Shown here in pieces: positions 42,685-51,136 of a stretch of DNA of 64,000 nucleotides. The position numbers and the translations under genes are program-made. How positions within the stretch are numbered: the first letter of the stretch is position 1; every line of letters begins with the position of its first letter. Source of the stretch: Variovorax paradoxus B4 (GTDB lineage: Bacteria; Pseudomonadota; Gammaproteobacteria; Burkholderiales; Burkholderiaceae_C); NCBI RefSeq assembly GCF_000463015.1, contig NC_022234.1, forward strand, positions 868,001-932,000. Reading direction: 5' to 3'. The notes under the pieces are model-generated. The model ran no database searches and was not told where the DNA came from. It was given only the letters and a program-made list of their open reading frames with translations.

Positions 42685-44088
42685 TTGAACGCCGATCGCC
42701 CGCCATCCCCCGTGGCCCCTCGCGCACCCGGCCTGCGCCCCGCGCTCGATGCCCTGGCCGCCCGGCGCATCACGGCTGTGGCCCTGATCGAGCAGGCGCT
42801 CGACGCCGCACAGGCCAGCAAGCGCGACCTGCGCGCCTTCGCCGCCATCGAGCGGGACGGCGCGCTGGCCGCCGCGGCAGAAAGCGACAGGCGCTATGCG
42901 CAAGGCCGGCAACGGCCGCTGGAAGGACTGGCCATCGGCGTCAAGGACCTGATCGACACCCGGGGCATCGAAACCAGCTACGGCTCCGCCGCCTACCTGG
43001 GGCACTTTCCAGCCTCCGACGCCGACATCGTGAGCACATTGATCGAGCGCGGCGCCATCCCCATCGGCAAGACGGCCACGCATGAATTCGCGTGGGGCGT
43101 GACCACCGCCAGCGGCACTTTCGGCGACACATTGAACCCGCTGGACCGCACGCGCGTTCCCGGCGGCTCCAGCGGTGGCGCGGCGGCGGCCATCGCGTAC
43201 GGCGCCGTGGCGGCCAGCCTTGGCACGGACACTGGGGGATCCGTGCGGATCCCGGCCGCGCTGTGCGGGGTCGTCGGCTTCAAGCCGACGTTCGGCGCGC
43301 TGCCTACGCGCGGCATCTTTCCGCTGGCGCCGACGCTGGACCATCCCGGCTTCCTTGGCGCGACGGTCGACGACGTCTCGCTGCTTGCCGGCGCATTCGG
43401 CATCCATGCGTCGCAGCACGCCGCGCCCGCCTCCTTGCGCCTCGGGGTGGTGCGCGAGATCGCGCCCGTGCCGCCGAGCGCCGAAGTCGCATCTGCGTTC
43501 GACACTGCCGTTGCGAAGTTCGGAAAATTCTTTGCGTGCGCGACAGTCGATGAACCTGGACTGTTCGACGGCGTCTTCGAGGCCTTTGCGCACATCGTCC
43601 TCGCCGAAGGCGGGGTCGAGCACTTCCGCCGCAACGATGCCGATCGCATCGCTACCCACTACGGCCGCGAAACCATCGAGAGGCTCGAGCGCGCCAAGAC
43701 CATCACGCTGGGCGACTACGCGCGCGCGCAGCAGGCTCGGCGCGACTTCACCGCCCGGCTGCATCTCGCGATGTCGGAACTCGACTACCTCGTGCTGCCG
43801 ACCTGCCCTAGCACCGCGCCGCGGGTGGGCCAGCCATCGATCGATATCGGCCATTGGTCCGGCACGGTGCGCGAGGCGCTGATGGCCTACACGGCGCCTT
43901 TCAACGTCGCGGGATTCCCGGCCATCTCGATTCCCCTTGCCGCCCGCGACGGCCGCCTGCCCGCCGGGCTGCAGATCGTGGCGAAGCCGGGCCGCGACGG
44001 CGCCCTGCTGCAGATCGCACAGCAGATCGAAGGCCTCATGCACGCCGGCGCATCGACGTATCCCCCCACCACCAGGAGCACACCATGA
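42685..44088 (+). CDS. Amidase (amidase-signature family)
   Basis: A 467-aa amidase-signature enzyme with the Ser-cisSer-Lys triad: lysine in GVKDLID, cis-serine in PGGSSGGAA, and nucleophilic serine in TDTGGSVRIPA. A TTG start at 42685 has GGAG about eight bases upstream. There is no signal peptide. The stop overlaps the start of the dioxygenase-like gene (ATGA), so the two products probably act on the same compound, for instance an N-acyl aromatic amide. The natural substrate is unknown. Confidence 0.9.
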   Translation: MNADRPPSPVAPRAPGLRPALDALAARRITAVALIEQALDAAQASKRDLRAFAAIERDGALAAAAESDRRYAQGRQRPLEGLAIGVKDLIDTRGIETSYGSAAYLGHFPASDADIVSTLIERGAIPIGKTATHEFAWGVTTASGTFGDTLNPLDRTRVPGGSSGGAAAAIAYGAVAASLGTDTGGSVRIPAALCGVVGFKPTFGALPTRGIFPLAPTLDHPGFLGATVDDVSLLAGAFGIHASQHAAPASLRLGVVREIAPVPPSAEVASAFDTAVAKFGKFFACATVDEPGLFDGVFEAFAHIVLAEGGVEHFRRNDADRIATHYGRETIERLERAKTITLGDYARAQQARRDFTARLHLAMSELDYLVLPTCPSTAPRVGQPSIDIGHWSGTVREALMAYTAPFNVAGFPAISIPLAARDGRLPAGLQIVAKPGRDGALLQIAQQIEGLMHAGASTYPPTTRSTP

Positions 44089-44972
44089 GCGACACCCCCA
44101 CCCTTCCGGCCCTCGAACGTCCCGCGTCCGGCCAGACACCCTACAGCGCATGGATGCAGACCGACACGCTGCACTCGCTGCAGCGCACCGTCAGCGACCA
44201 TCCGGGCGAGCACGCCTGGATCGTGCACGTGCAGGTGTCCGAGCTCTACTGGATGCTCATCATCAAGGAGATGCAGTCGGCCCAGGCGTTCCTGCGGGCC
44301 GACGACCTCCCGCAGGCCTGGCGCACGTTGCAGCGCGTTGTTGCGCACCACGCGCCGCTGGACGCCATCTGGCGCTCGATCGACTGGATGACGCCGAACG
44401 ACCTGCTCGCGATCCTTTCGCGCGCTGTCGCCACGCACGGCAAGGACACGGCGCTGCAAGGCTGGACGTACCGGCAGATGGTCTATCTGCTGGGCATCAA
44501 GCAGGCCGAGCACCTGCAGCATTTCGAGCCGCAACCCCATCGCTGGGAACAGCTCAACAAGGCGCTGGCCGAACCCAGCCTGTATGACGACGTGCTCGCC
44601 TTCCTCCGACGCCGCGGGCTGAATGTGCCAGCCGAGGTGCTGGTGCGTGACCTGGCCGCGCCCTACAAGTCCCGCAAGGAGATCGAAGAGGTCTGGCGCC
44701 AGATCTACGCCGACCCCAACGCGAACATCGAGCTCCAGCAGCTCGGCGAGACCCTGGCCGACATTGCCGAGGGATTCTGCAACTGGAAATTCCGCCATCT
44801 GATGGCGACGCGGCGAACCTTCGGTGCACGGCCGGCCTACTTCGGCACCGAAGGCGTCGCGTGGCTCGCGCCGACGATGGACGAGATTCCGTTCCCCGAA
44901 CTCTGGTCGGCGCGCACCTTCATCGGAGACCCGCCGCCCGTGTGCCCGCACATGGCCCGGCAGGGGAAATGA
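44085..44972 (+). CDS. Tryptophan 2,3-dioxygenase-superfamily protein, divergent
   Basis: A 295-aa haem dioxygenase-fold protein. The proximal haem histidine is kept (H238 in NWKFRHLMA) and so is the substrate-carboxylate arginine (R130 in TYRQMVYLLG). The distal histidine of tryptophan dioxygenase (IIQHQTSE) is replaced by valine (V49 in IVHVQVSE), with a histidine one residue earlier. Other kyn genes are absent, and it is translationally coupled to an amidase. It probably oxidises a different aromatic or indole compound. Family is secure; substrate is not. Confidence 0.82.
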   Translation: MSDTPTLPALERPASGQTPYSAWMQTDTLHSLQRTVSDHPGEHAWIVHVQVSELYWMLIIKEMQSAQAFLRADDLPQAWRTLQRVVAHHAPLDAIWRSIDWMTPNDLLAILSRAVATHGKDTALQGWTYRQMVYLLGIKQAEHLQHFEPQPHRWEQLNKALAEPSLYDDVLAFLRRRGLNVPAEVLVRDLAAPYKSRKEIEEVWRQIYADPNANIELQQLGETLADIAEGFCNWKFRHLMATRRTFGARPAYFGTEGVAWLAPTMDEIPFPELWSARTFIGDPPPVCPHMARQGK

Positions 44973-44983
44973 ACACCCACTCG

Positions 44984-45054
44984 ATCGTTCGCGATTTCCG
45001 GACCGTGCGTGCAAGAAGCGGCGTCTTCTCAGGCGCCATCTGCCTCCCTACGAT
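44984..45054 (+). promoter_or_regulatory. Shared 71-bp promoter element, copy 7 (CTTCTC type)
   Basis: ATCGTTCG at 44984, GGACCGTG at 45000, CTTCTC at 45025-45030 and CTACGAT at 45048-45054. It is nearly the same as copy 6, including the ACCGTGCGT and GCCTCCCTACGATTT segments. It precedes the nitroreductase-LinE-wrbA operon. Confidence 0.72.
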
Positions 45055-45110
45055 TTCCCCAGCGTTCGCGAGATCGCGTGACCCCAATAACAAGACTTCA
45101 GGAGACAACC

Positions 45111-45824
45111 GTGTCAGCCAACCTACTGATGGAGATTCTGGAAATGAATGTGGCACCTTTCATCGATAACCTCATCCGGGATCGACGCAGCAAGCGCGGC
45201 TTTCTCGATCGGCCCGTTCCGCTCGATACGGTGAAAGACATTCTTTCGACCGCGAGCCATGCGCCCAGCTCGAGCAACACGCAACCCTGGCGCTGCTATG
45301 TCGTGACCGGGGAAGCCCGCGACCGCGTCACCCGGGCCGCCGTGGCGGAGTTCCGTGCCAACCATGCCACGCTGGCCCCGGAGTACCCCTTCTTCCCCCA
45401 GCCGCTGCACGAACCGTACGGCACCCGCTTCAACACCTTCCGCGGCCAGCTCGGCGATGCGCAAGGCGTGCACCGCAGCGACAAGGCTGGGCGCCTGCGC
45501 GACGTGGAGCGCCAGTTCCTGTTCTTCGATGCGCCGGTCGGGATCATCTTCACGATGGACCGCCGCCTCGAATGGGCCAGCTTTCTCTGCTACGGCTGCT
45601 TCCTGCAGAACGTCATGCTGGCCGCCAAGGGCCGGGGCCTGGACACCTGCCCGCAGCAGATCTGGTCGCTGCAACACCACGTGCTGCGCGCAGAACTCGG
45701 CATTCCCGCGGACGAGATGGTGATTGCCGGCATGTCGATGGGCTGGGCCAACAACGGCATGCCGGAGAACCGCATGGCCTTGCAGAAAACGCCGGTCGAG
45801 CAATTCGCGTCGTTCGTCCAATAA
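45111..45824 (+). CDS. Nitroreductase family flavoprotein
   Basis: A 237-aa FMN-dependent oxidoreductase of the nitroreductase fold. Family marks are RRSKRGFLDRPVP at the N-terminus, ASHAPSSSNTQPW (flavin-phosphate binding), and the C-terminal AGMSMGWANNGMPENRM segment. The GTG at 45111 has AGGAG six bases upstream. It is co-transcribed with the LinE-like dioxygenase, so reduction of a quinone or nitroaromatic feeding the hydroquinone route is likely. Confidence 0.9.
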   Translation: MSANLLMEILEMNVAPFIDNLIRDRRSKRGFLDRPVPLDTVKDILSTASHAPSSSNTQPWRCYVVTGEARDRVTRAAVAEFRANHATLAPEYPFFPQPLHEPYGTRFNTFRGQLGDAQGVHRSDKAGRLRDVERQFLFFDAPVGIIFTMDRRLEWASFLCYGCFLQNVMLAAKGRGLDTCPQQIWSLQHHVLRAELGIPADEMVIAGMSMGWANNGMPENRMALQKTPVEQFASFVQ

Positions 45825-45855
45825 CCACCAACCGCATCCATACAAGGGTACCCAC

Positions 45856-46806
45856 ATGTCGATCATCAAAGGCTTTCACCATCTGACCGCGTGCGTCAGC
45901 GGCGCACAGGAAGACGTGGATTTCTACGTGAAACTGCTCGGCCAGAGCCTGGTCAAGAAAACCGTTCTGCTGGACGGCGACGAGCCCGTCTACCACCTCT
46001 ACTACGGCAACGCACAGGGCGATGCCGGCACGCTGGTCACGTCGTTCCCCTTCAAGCAGAAGGGCGTGAAGGGGCGCCGCGGCTCGGGCCAGATCAAGGT
46101 CATCAACTACTCGGTGCCGGCGGGCTCGCTGGATTTCTGGCGTAAACGCTTCAGCGCCCGCGGCGTGGTCTTCGACAAGGCCGTGGTCGAGCGCTTCGGC
46201 GAGCAGCGCCAGCGTTTCCAGCACCCCTGCGGCATCGAGTTCGACCTCGTGGCCTCCGAGCACGACACACGCCCGCCCTGCATCGCGGACGACATCCCGA
46301 ACGAGGTCGCGATCCGGGGCGTGCACAGCATCACGCTGTCGCTGCGCGAAGTCGATGAATCCATCATCTTCATGAAAGAGGCGCTGGACTTCCACTATGC
46401 CGGCCAGTCCGGCCCGCACCACCGCTTCGAAGCCGCCGACGGCAAGCCCGGCACCATCGTCGAATTCGTGCACGAACCCGACCGCCTGCAAGGCTCGTCG
46501 ATCTACGGCGAGGGCACGATCCACCATGTCGCCTTCGCGGTGGACAACGTCGAGCAGCAGATGCAGATCAAGGAGAAGCTGATGTCGATGGGCCACATCG
46601 ACACCTCCGAATCCGTCAACCGCAACTACTTCCGCTCGATGTATTTCAAGATGCCGGGCGGCGTGATGTTCGAGGCGGCGACCACCGACATCGGCTTTGC
46701 CATCGACGAAGAGCCCGGCCACTTCGGCGCCGAGTTCCAGCTGCCGCCATGGCTGCGCGACCGCAAGGACGAGCTGCTTGCGCGCCTGGAGCCCATTGCC
46801 GTCTGA
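45856..46806 (+). CDS. LinE/PcpA-like hydroquinone ring-cleavage dioxygenase (VOC superfamily)
   Basis: A 316-aa Fe(II) dioxygenase with two vicinal-oxygen-chelate modules. The ligands match PcpA/LinE: H9 in GFHHLTA, a histidine in GTIHHVAFAV and a glutamate in GGVMFEAATTD. Sequence landmarks such as VYHLYYG, GRRGSGQ and HEPDRLQGSS also follow that group. These enzymes open hydroquinone or chlorohydroquinone between C1 and C2, and MhqO-type relatives occur too. It lies between nitroreductase and WrbA genes in an operon, with a regulator and maleylacetate reductase downstream. Confidence 0.87.
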   Translation: MSIIKGFHHLTACVSGAQEDVDFYVKLLGQSLVKKTVLLDGDEPVYHLYYGNAQGDAGTLVTSFPFKQKGVKGRRGSGQIKVINYSVPAGSLDFWRKRFSARGVVFDKAVVERFGEQRQRFQHPCGIEFDLVASEHDTRPPCIADDIPNEVAIRGVHSITLSLREVDESIIFMKEALDFHYAGQSGPHHRFEAADGKPGTIVEFVHEPDRLQGSSIYGEGTIHHVAFAVDNVEQQMQIKEKLMSMGHIDTSESVNRNYFRSMYFKMPGGVMFEAATTDIGFAIDEEPGHFGAEFQLPPWLRDRKDELLARLEPIAV

Positions 46807-46863
46807 CGGTGCAACCAGACACTTTCTGCCTTCTTTTCTTTGCTTCCCAACACAGGTCAACCC

Positions 46864-47493
46864 ATGTCCAAACCCAAGGTCCTCATCGCTTTCTATTCCC
46901 GTAACAGCTCCACCGAGCTTCTTGCCAAGGCCGTCGCGCAAGGCGCCATGGCCGAGGGCGCGGAAGTCCGGCTCCGCCGCGCACGGGAATTCGTCGCACC
47001 GGAGGTCATGCGCCAGGTGCCCGAGTGGTCCGAGCGGGCCAGCGAGATGAACGCCAAGTACGAAGCCCCGACCGAGGCGGATGCCGAATGGGCCGATGCG
47101 ATCGTCTTCGGCACGCCGACGCGCTTCGGCTCCATTGCCGCCGAGCTCAAGGCCTACATCGACTCGCTCGGTGGACTCTGGTTCCAGGGCAAGCTGAACG
47201 GCAAGGCCGGCTCGGTATTCGGCTCGACCTCTTCCAGGCACGGCGGCAACGAGGCGACGCTGCTGTCGCTCTACGGCCCGATGGCGCACCTGGGCCTGAT
47301 CATCGTGCCGCTCGGCTATGCCGATCCGGCAATGTTCGCGGCAGGTACGCCCTATGGCGCGACCCACGTCTCCAACCGCGACTCTGTGATGCCCGGCGCC
47401 GAAGACCTCGCCGTCGCGAGCTACCAGGGCCGACGCGTCGCCACGGTGGCGCGGTCGCTGCGCGTGGCGCAGCCGGTGCCGGAAGCAGCCTGA
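46864..47493 (+). CDS. wrbA: NAD(P)H:quinone oxidoreductase, WrbA type
   Basis: A 209-aa flavodoxin-like quinone reductase with the FMN phosphate loop SRNSSTELLAKAV, the FGTPTRFGSIAAELKAYID motif and the STSSRHGGNEATLLSLY segment. It reduces quinones to hydroquinones in two-electron steps, which would keep the LinE-like enzyme supplied and protect against redox cycling. It lies 57 bp after the dioxygenase. A broken wrbA fragment is found at 55999. Confidence 0.92.
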   Translation: MSKPKVLIAFYSRNSSTELLAKAVAQGAMAEGAEVRLRRAREFVAPEVMRQVPEWSERASEMNAKYEAPTEADAEWADAIVFGTPTRFGSIAAELKAYIDSLGGLWFQGKLNGKAGSVFGSTSSRHGGNEATLLSLYGPMAHLGLIIVPLGYADPAMFAAGTPYGATHVSNRDSVMPGAEDLAVASYQGRRVATVARSLRVAQPVPEAA

Positions 47494-47585
47494 GACGGGG
47501 ATAGCGAACGGGGAGCCGTAGCGCTATCCTCGGCGGTAGCGCTGTCGCTGCTGCGCGGCCTCCCTGCTCTCTCACCAGGATTGCG

Positions 47586-48509
47586 ATGCTGGACCTGAAG
47601 GATGTCTTCTATTTCGTCCAAGTCGTCGACCGCGGAGGCTTCACGGCCGCCGGGTCGGCCCTTCGTCTGCCGAAGTCGACGCTGAGCCACCGCATCCAGG
47701 AGCTCGAGGGGGACCTGGGCGTGCGCCTGCTCAACAGGACCTCACGCCAGTTCGGCATGACCGACATCGGCAAGGAGTTCTACCAGTACGCGGTCGCGAT
47801 GCTGCACAGCTCCGACGTCGCCGAAGAGGCGGTGCGCCAGCGCCTGGCCGAACCCAGCGGCGTGATCCGGCTGACCACGGCCGTGGAGATTGCGCAGTTC
47901 GCGCTGCGCGAGATTCTTCCCGTCTTCCTGAATCGGCATCCAAAGGTGCGCATCGTCGAGATCGCGACCGACCGGTACGTGGACATGGTGGGCGAAGGCT
48001 TCGATCTTGCGATACGCGGGCACACGGGATCGCTGCAGAACTCCACGCTGGTGCAGCGCGCGCTGGCCGATGTTCCCTGGTACCTGTTCGCAAGCCCGAG
48101 GTACCTCGCGCAAAGCGGTGTGCCCGAGAGCCCCGCAGACCTTGGCCAGCACGCGAGCGTTGCGATGGTGCGCAATGGTCCGTTGCAGTGGCAGCTGAAA
48201 GGGCCGCACGGCGAAGAGCTCGCCATGCCCATCGACCCGCGCTTCCAAAGCAACAACATGGTCGCTCTGAAGGAGGCGGCCTGCGCCAGCCTGGGCATCG
48301 CTGCGCTTCCGGGCTACATCTGCAGGTCGGAGCTCAGGGACGGGACCTTGCAGCAACTGCTGCCCGACTGGTCGGCGGCGGATGCGCGCATCTCGGCGCT
48401 GATTCCGTTTCGCACCGGCCTCCTTCCCGCAGTGCGTTCGCTGGTCGATTTTCTCGCTGTGGAAATGCCGGTCGTCACGGCATTCGACCATCCTCGCAGC
48501 TTCGAGTGA
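47586..48509 (+). CDS. LysR-family regulator of the hydroquinone genes
   Basis: A 307-aa LysR protein with an N-terminal winged helix (GGFTAAGSALRLPKSTLSHRIQELEGDLGVRLLNRTSR, about residues 18-56) and a normal effector domain. It lies in the same orientation between the nitroreductase-LinE-wrbA operon and the maleylacetate reductase gene, the position taken by LinR/PcpR-type activators. It is a candidate for binding the CTTCTC-type elements, or a -77 to -35 operator in general. Confidence 0.92.
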   Translation: MLDLKDVFYFVQVVDRGGFTAAGSALRLPKSTLSHRIQELEGDLGVRLLNRTSRQFGMTDIGKEFYQYAVAMLHSSDVAEEAVRQRLAEPSGVIRLTTAVEIAQFALREILPVFLNRHPKVRIVEIATDRYVDMVGEGFDLAIRGHTGSLQNSTLVQRALADVPWYLFASPRYLAQSGVPESPADLGQHASVAMVRNGPLQWQLKGPHGEELAMPIDPRFQSNNMVALKEAACASLGIAALPGYICRSELRDGTLQQLLPDWSAADARISALIPFRTGLLPAVRSLVDFLAVEMPVVTAFDHPRSFE

Positions 48510-48572
48510 AGCGTGCGCTGGGCACGGCTGCGTCGTCCACGAACATGGACGCTGTGTCTGGCAAAGAGCGGC

Positions 48573-48601
48573 TTGTGAGCGCCGGGTGGAGCACCTATCT
48601 T
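48573..48601 (+). promoter_or_regulatory. Sigma-70-type promoter of the maleylacetate reductase gene
   Basis: TTGTGA (48573-48578), a 17-nt spacer and TATCTT (48596-48601) give a good sigma-70 match about 32 nt before the ATG at 48633. This also argues against the in-frame TTG at 48600 as the start codon. Confidence 0.55.
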
Positions 48602-48632
48602 GTCGGCCTTGACTTCCACAAGGCCGATCGAC

Positions 48633-49751
48633 ATGAATCACTTGAATTGCTTGCCGCAAGACGGCATTCTCTGGGGCCAGCACATCCTGCAAGGCGCAGT
48701 GGCACGGCTCGGCGACCACGGCATCCATCGGTCGATGACGTTCACTGTCGAACCGCTGACGAAGCTCTACCAGGATTGCGTGCGACCCAATCTGAAGCAG
48801 TCCGTGGGCAGCTTCATGGAGTTGCCGGCGCACGTGCCGGACGTGGCGGTGCAAGCCGGCCTCGACGCCTGCCTTCGCGCCGAGGCCGAGTCGATCGTGG
48901 CGCTGGGCGGCGGATCGGTGCTCGATGCGGCCAAGGCGGTGTCCCACCTGCACCATGAGAAGACCGGACGCTACCTGCCCATCGCGGCATTGCCAACGAC
49001 GCTGTCGGGCTCCGAGTTCTCTCACTACTTCGGCATCACGGAGACGGACGGTCCGGAGAAATTCAAGCGCAGCTATGCGGTGCGCGAGACGGTGCCCAAG
49101 GTGGTCGTGATCGACCCCGTGCTCGTGTTCGACACGCCGCGCGCGCTGCTGCTGTCCTCCGCCATCAAGGGCATGGACCATGCAGTGGAGGGCATGCGCA
49201 AGGTGACGAAGGAGCACCCGCACGCAATCATGGCGGCCAGCGGCCTGGAGCGGTTTGTGAAGGTGCTGCAGAAGTGGCCGCCTGCCATGACGACGCGCGA
49301 TGCGCTGGACGAGGCGCTGGTGACGCCCGACGACCTGTTGCAGCTCCAGCTGGCGGCCTGGCAGTGCTACTTCTCGCCGGCGTCGGTCATCTATGGTCTC
49401 AGCCATCGCATCGGCCACATCCTGGGCGGCACCTTCGGACTGCCGCACAGCGCGACGTCCTGCATCACCCTGGCGCCCGTCATTCGCGCCTGTGCGGATT
49501 TCTATGGCGACAAGCTCGAGATCTTCGGCGCACGCACGGCGCAGGCGGACGCCCCCACGCAGCTGGCCGACCGGATCGCGGGTGTGGTCAGCGCGCTCGG
49601 GCTTCCGGACCGCATCGGCGCCTTCGACCTCGACAAGGCGAAGCTGCCGGAAGTGGCCAGGCTGCTGAAGAAGAACTACCCCAATGAAGTGGCCGACCTG
49701 GGCAACAACGCGAGCGTCAAGCTGGACGCGCTGCTCGAGAGCCTCTGGTAA
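48633..49751 (+). CDS. Maleylacetate reductase (iron-containing alcohol dehydrogenase family)
   Basis: A 372-aa group III alcohol-dehydrogenase-fold enzyme. The NAD-binding segment reads ESIVALGGGSVLDAAKAV, and metal or active-site histidines lie in KGMDHAVEG and YGLSHRIGHILGGTFGLPH, matching maleylacetate reductases such as LinF and PcpE. It reduces maleylacetate to 3-oxoadipate and dehalogenates 2-chloromaleylacetate. With LinE-like cleavage and possibly the dienelactone hydrolase at 39936, it completes the lower pathway. The start at 48633 follows AAGG and its own sigma-70-like promoter. Confidence 0.88.
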   Translation: MNHLNCLPQDGILWGQHILQGAVARLGDHGIHRSMTFTVEPLTKLYQDCVRPNLKQSVGSFMELPAHVPDVAVQAGLDACLRAEAESIVALGGGSVLDAAKAVSHLHHEKTGRYLPIAALPTTLSGSEFSHYFGITETDGPEKFKRSYAVRETVPKVVVIDPVLVFDTPRALLLSSAIKGMDHAVEGMRKVTKEHPHAIMAASGLERFVKVLQKWPPAMTTRDALDEALVTPDDLLQLQLAAWQCYFSPASVIYGLSHRIGHILGGTFGLPHSATSCITLAPVIRACADFYGDKLEIFGARTAQADAPTQLADRIAGVVSALGLPDRIGAFDLDKAKLPEVARLLKKNYPNEVADLGNNASVKLDALLESLW

Positions 49752-49791
49752 GCCCTTGGTGAGCCTTCGATGAGCGCCTGGCCGAGAACGC

Positions 49792-49862
49792 ATTGGTGCC
49801 ATGCAGACAACGCCGTGGTCCCTCGCGCATGCCTACCGCCGAGGGCCGGCCATTCCTAGGAT
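49792..49862 (+). promoter_or_regulatory. Shared 71-bp promoter element, copy 8
   Basis: ATTGGTGC at 49792, CAACGCCGTG at 49808, CTACCG at 49833-49838 and CTAGGAT at 49856-49862, with standard spacing. The leader to the exported-protein gene at 49898 would be about 29 nt. Confidence 0.78.
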
Positions 49863-49897
49863 CGGTGGGGTCCATCCCACCCTTCAAGGATCTCCCC

Positions 49898-51133
49898 ATG
49901 CGTCTGCGCACCATCACCATCGCCCTCGCCTGCTGCCTCGGCGCTTCCCTCCACGCCGCCGCGGCGGATGTGAAGTCCATCTCCCGCCTTGCCGCGGGTC
50001 CCGGCAACGTCCTGTTCCTCGCCGACTGGAAAGCCGCCCGCGTCCACGCGATCTCGCTGCCGTCGGCACAGCAGCAGCCGGCGGGTACGGCGTTCAACAT
50101 CCTCGACCTGGAGAGCCTGCTCTCCGCCCAGGTCGGCGGTGCCAAGGTCACGGTCGAGGACATGGTCGTGCGGCCTGGCACCGCGCAGGTGTATGTGGCT
50201 GTGAGCTACGGCGCCGCGAAGACGCCGGCGCTCATCACGGTCACCAGCGACAAGAAGGCGCGCCGCGTCGACCTGAAGGCGGCGGCCTCGACGTCGGTCG
50301 CGCTGCGCGACGCGCCCACCTCGGACTACAGCTTCTGGAAGGAAACGCCCGAGCGCAGCTTCACCGTCACCGACATGAAATGGCGAGAAGGCGAACTCTT
50401 CGTGGCCGGCCTCTCCAACCAGGACTTCGCCTCGACGCTGCGCCGGGTGAAGTACCCCTTCGACGCGAAGCAGTCGATCACCTCGGTGGAGATCTACCAC
50501 GCTGGCCACAACCTGATCGAGACACGCGCCCCGATCCGCGCGATGAGCTTCGCGAGCTGGGGCGGCAAAAGCTACCTGGTGGCCGCCTACACCTGCACGC
50601 CACTCGTGACGATCCCGCTGGACGACCTGAGGGACGGCGCGCATATCCGCGGCAAGACCGTCGCCGAACTCGGCTACGGCAACACGCCGGCGGACATGGT
50701 CTCCTACTCGCGCACCGAGCAGGGCAAGACCGAAGACTTCCTGCTGCTGGCCAATTTCGACCGCGTGTCCAACGTCATTCCCGTGTCGCAGCTGGAGGCC
50801 ACGGGTCCCCGGCCCGGCATGGATAAGCAAGTGCCCTTCGGGCAGCTCGCGGGCGTCGAGGTGATGCAGGCGCCGCTGGCCGGCACGCTGCGGCTGGACA
50901 ACCTGGACGAAAAATCGTTCGTGGTCGTGCGCCGCCGGCTCGAGAAGGACGCACTGCAGCTCGTGTCCATCGGCAAGGAACTGAGCTTCCGGCTGACCGA
51001 CCACGTCTCGGAGTACGCCTTCGCGGAGTACAGCTTCAAGGGCGACAACTTCCAGTTGAAGAACATCAAGCCCCGGCAGGACATGCTGCTGAAGGACGAA
51101 GGCTTCCCGGACCTGATCAAGGCGTCGGAGTAA
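49898..51133 (+). CDS. Exported protein of unknown function, possible beta-propeller
   Basis: A 411-aa secreted protein with a signal peptide (cleavage near AAA-DVK, residue 24). Repeating segments such as AAGPGNVLFLADWKAARVHAI, MVVRPGTAQVYVAVSYG, MKWREGELFVAGLSN and ADMVSYSRTEQGKTEDFLLLANFD suggest beta-propeller blades of the NHL/YVTN kind. There is no catalytic motif I recognise. The ATG at 49898 has AAGGA upstream. It is four bases from the next gene and follows shared promoter element copy 8. Confidence 0.72.
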   Translation: MRLRTITIALACCLGASLHAAAADVKSISRLAAGPGNVLFLADWKAARVHAISLPSAQQQPAGTAFNILDLESLLSAQVGGAKVTVEDMVVRPGTAQVYVAVSYGAAKTPALITVTSDKKARRVDLKAAASTSVALRDAPTSDYSFWKETPERSFTVTDMKWREGELFVAGLSNQDFASTLRRVKYPFDAKQSITSVEIYHAGHNLIETRAPIRAMSFASWGGKSYLVAAYTCTPLVTIPLDDLRDGAHIRGKTVAELGYGNTPADMVSYSRTEQGKTEDFLLLANFDRVSNVIPVSQLEATGPRPGMDKQVPFGQLAGVEVMQAPLAGTLRLDNLDEKSFVVVRRRLEKDALQLVSIGKELSFRLTDHVSEYAFAEYSFKGDNFQLKNIKPRQDMLLKDEGFPDLIKASE

Positions 51134-51136
51134 GCC

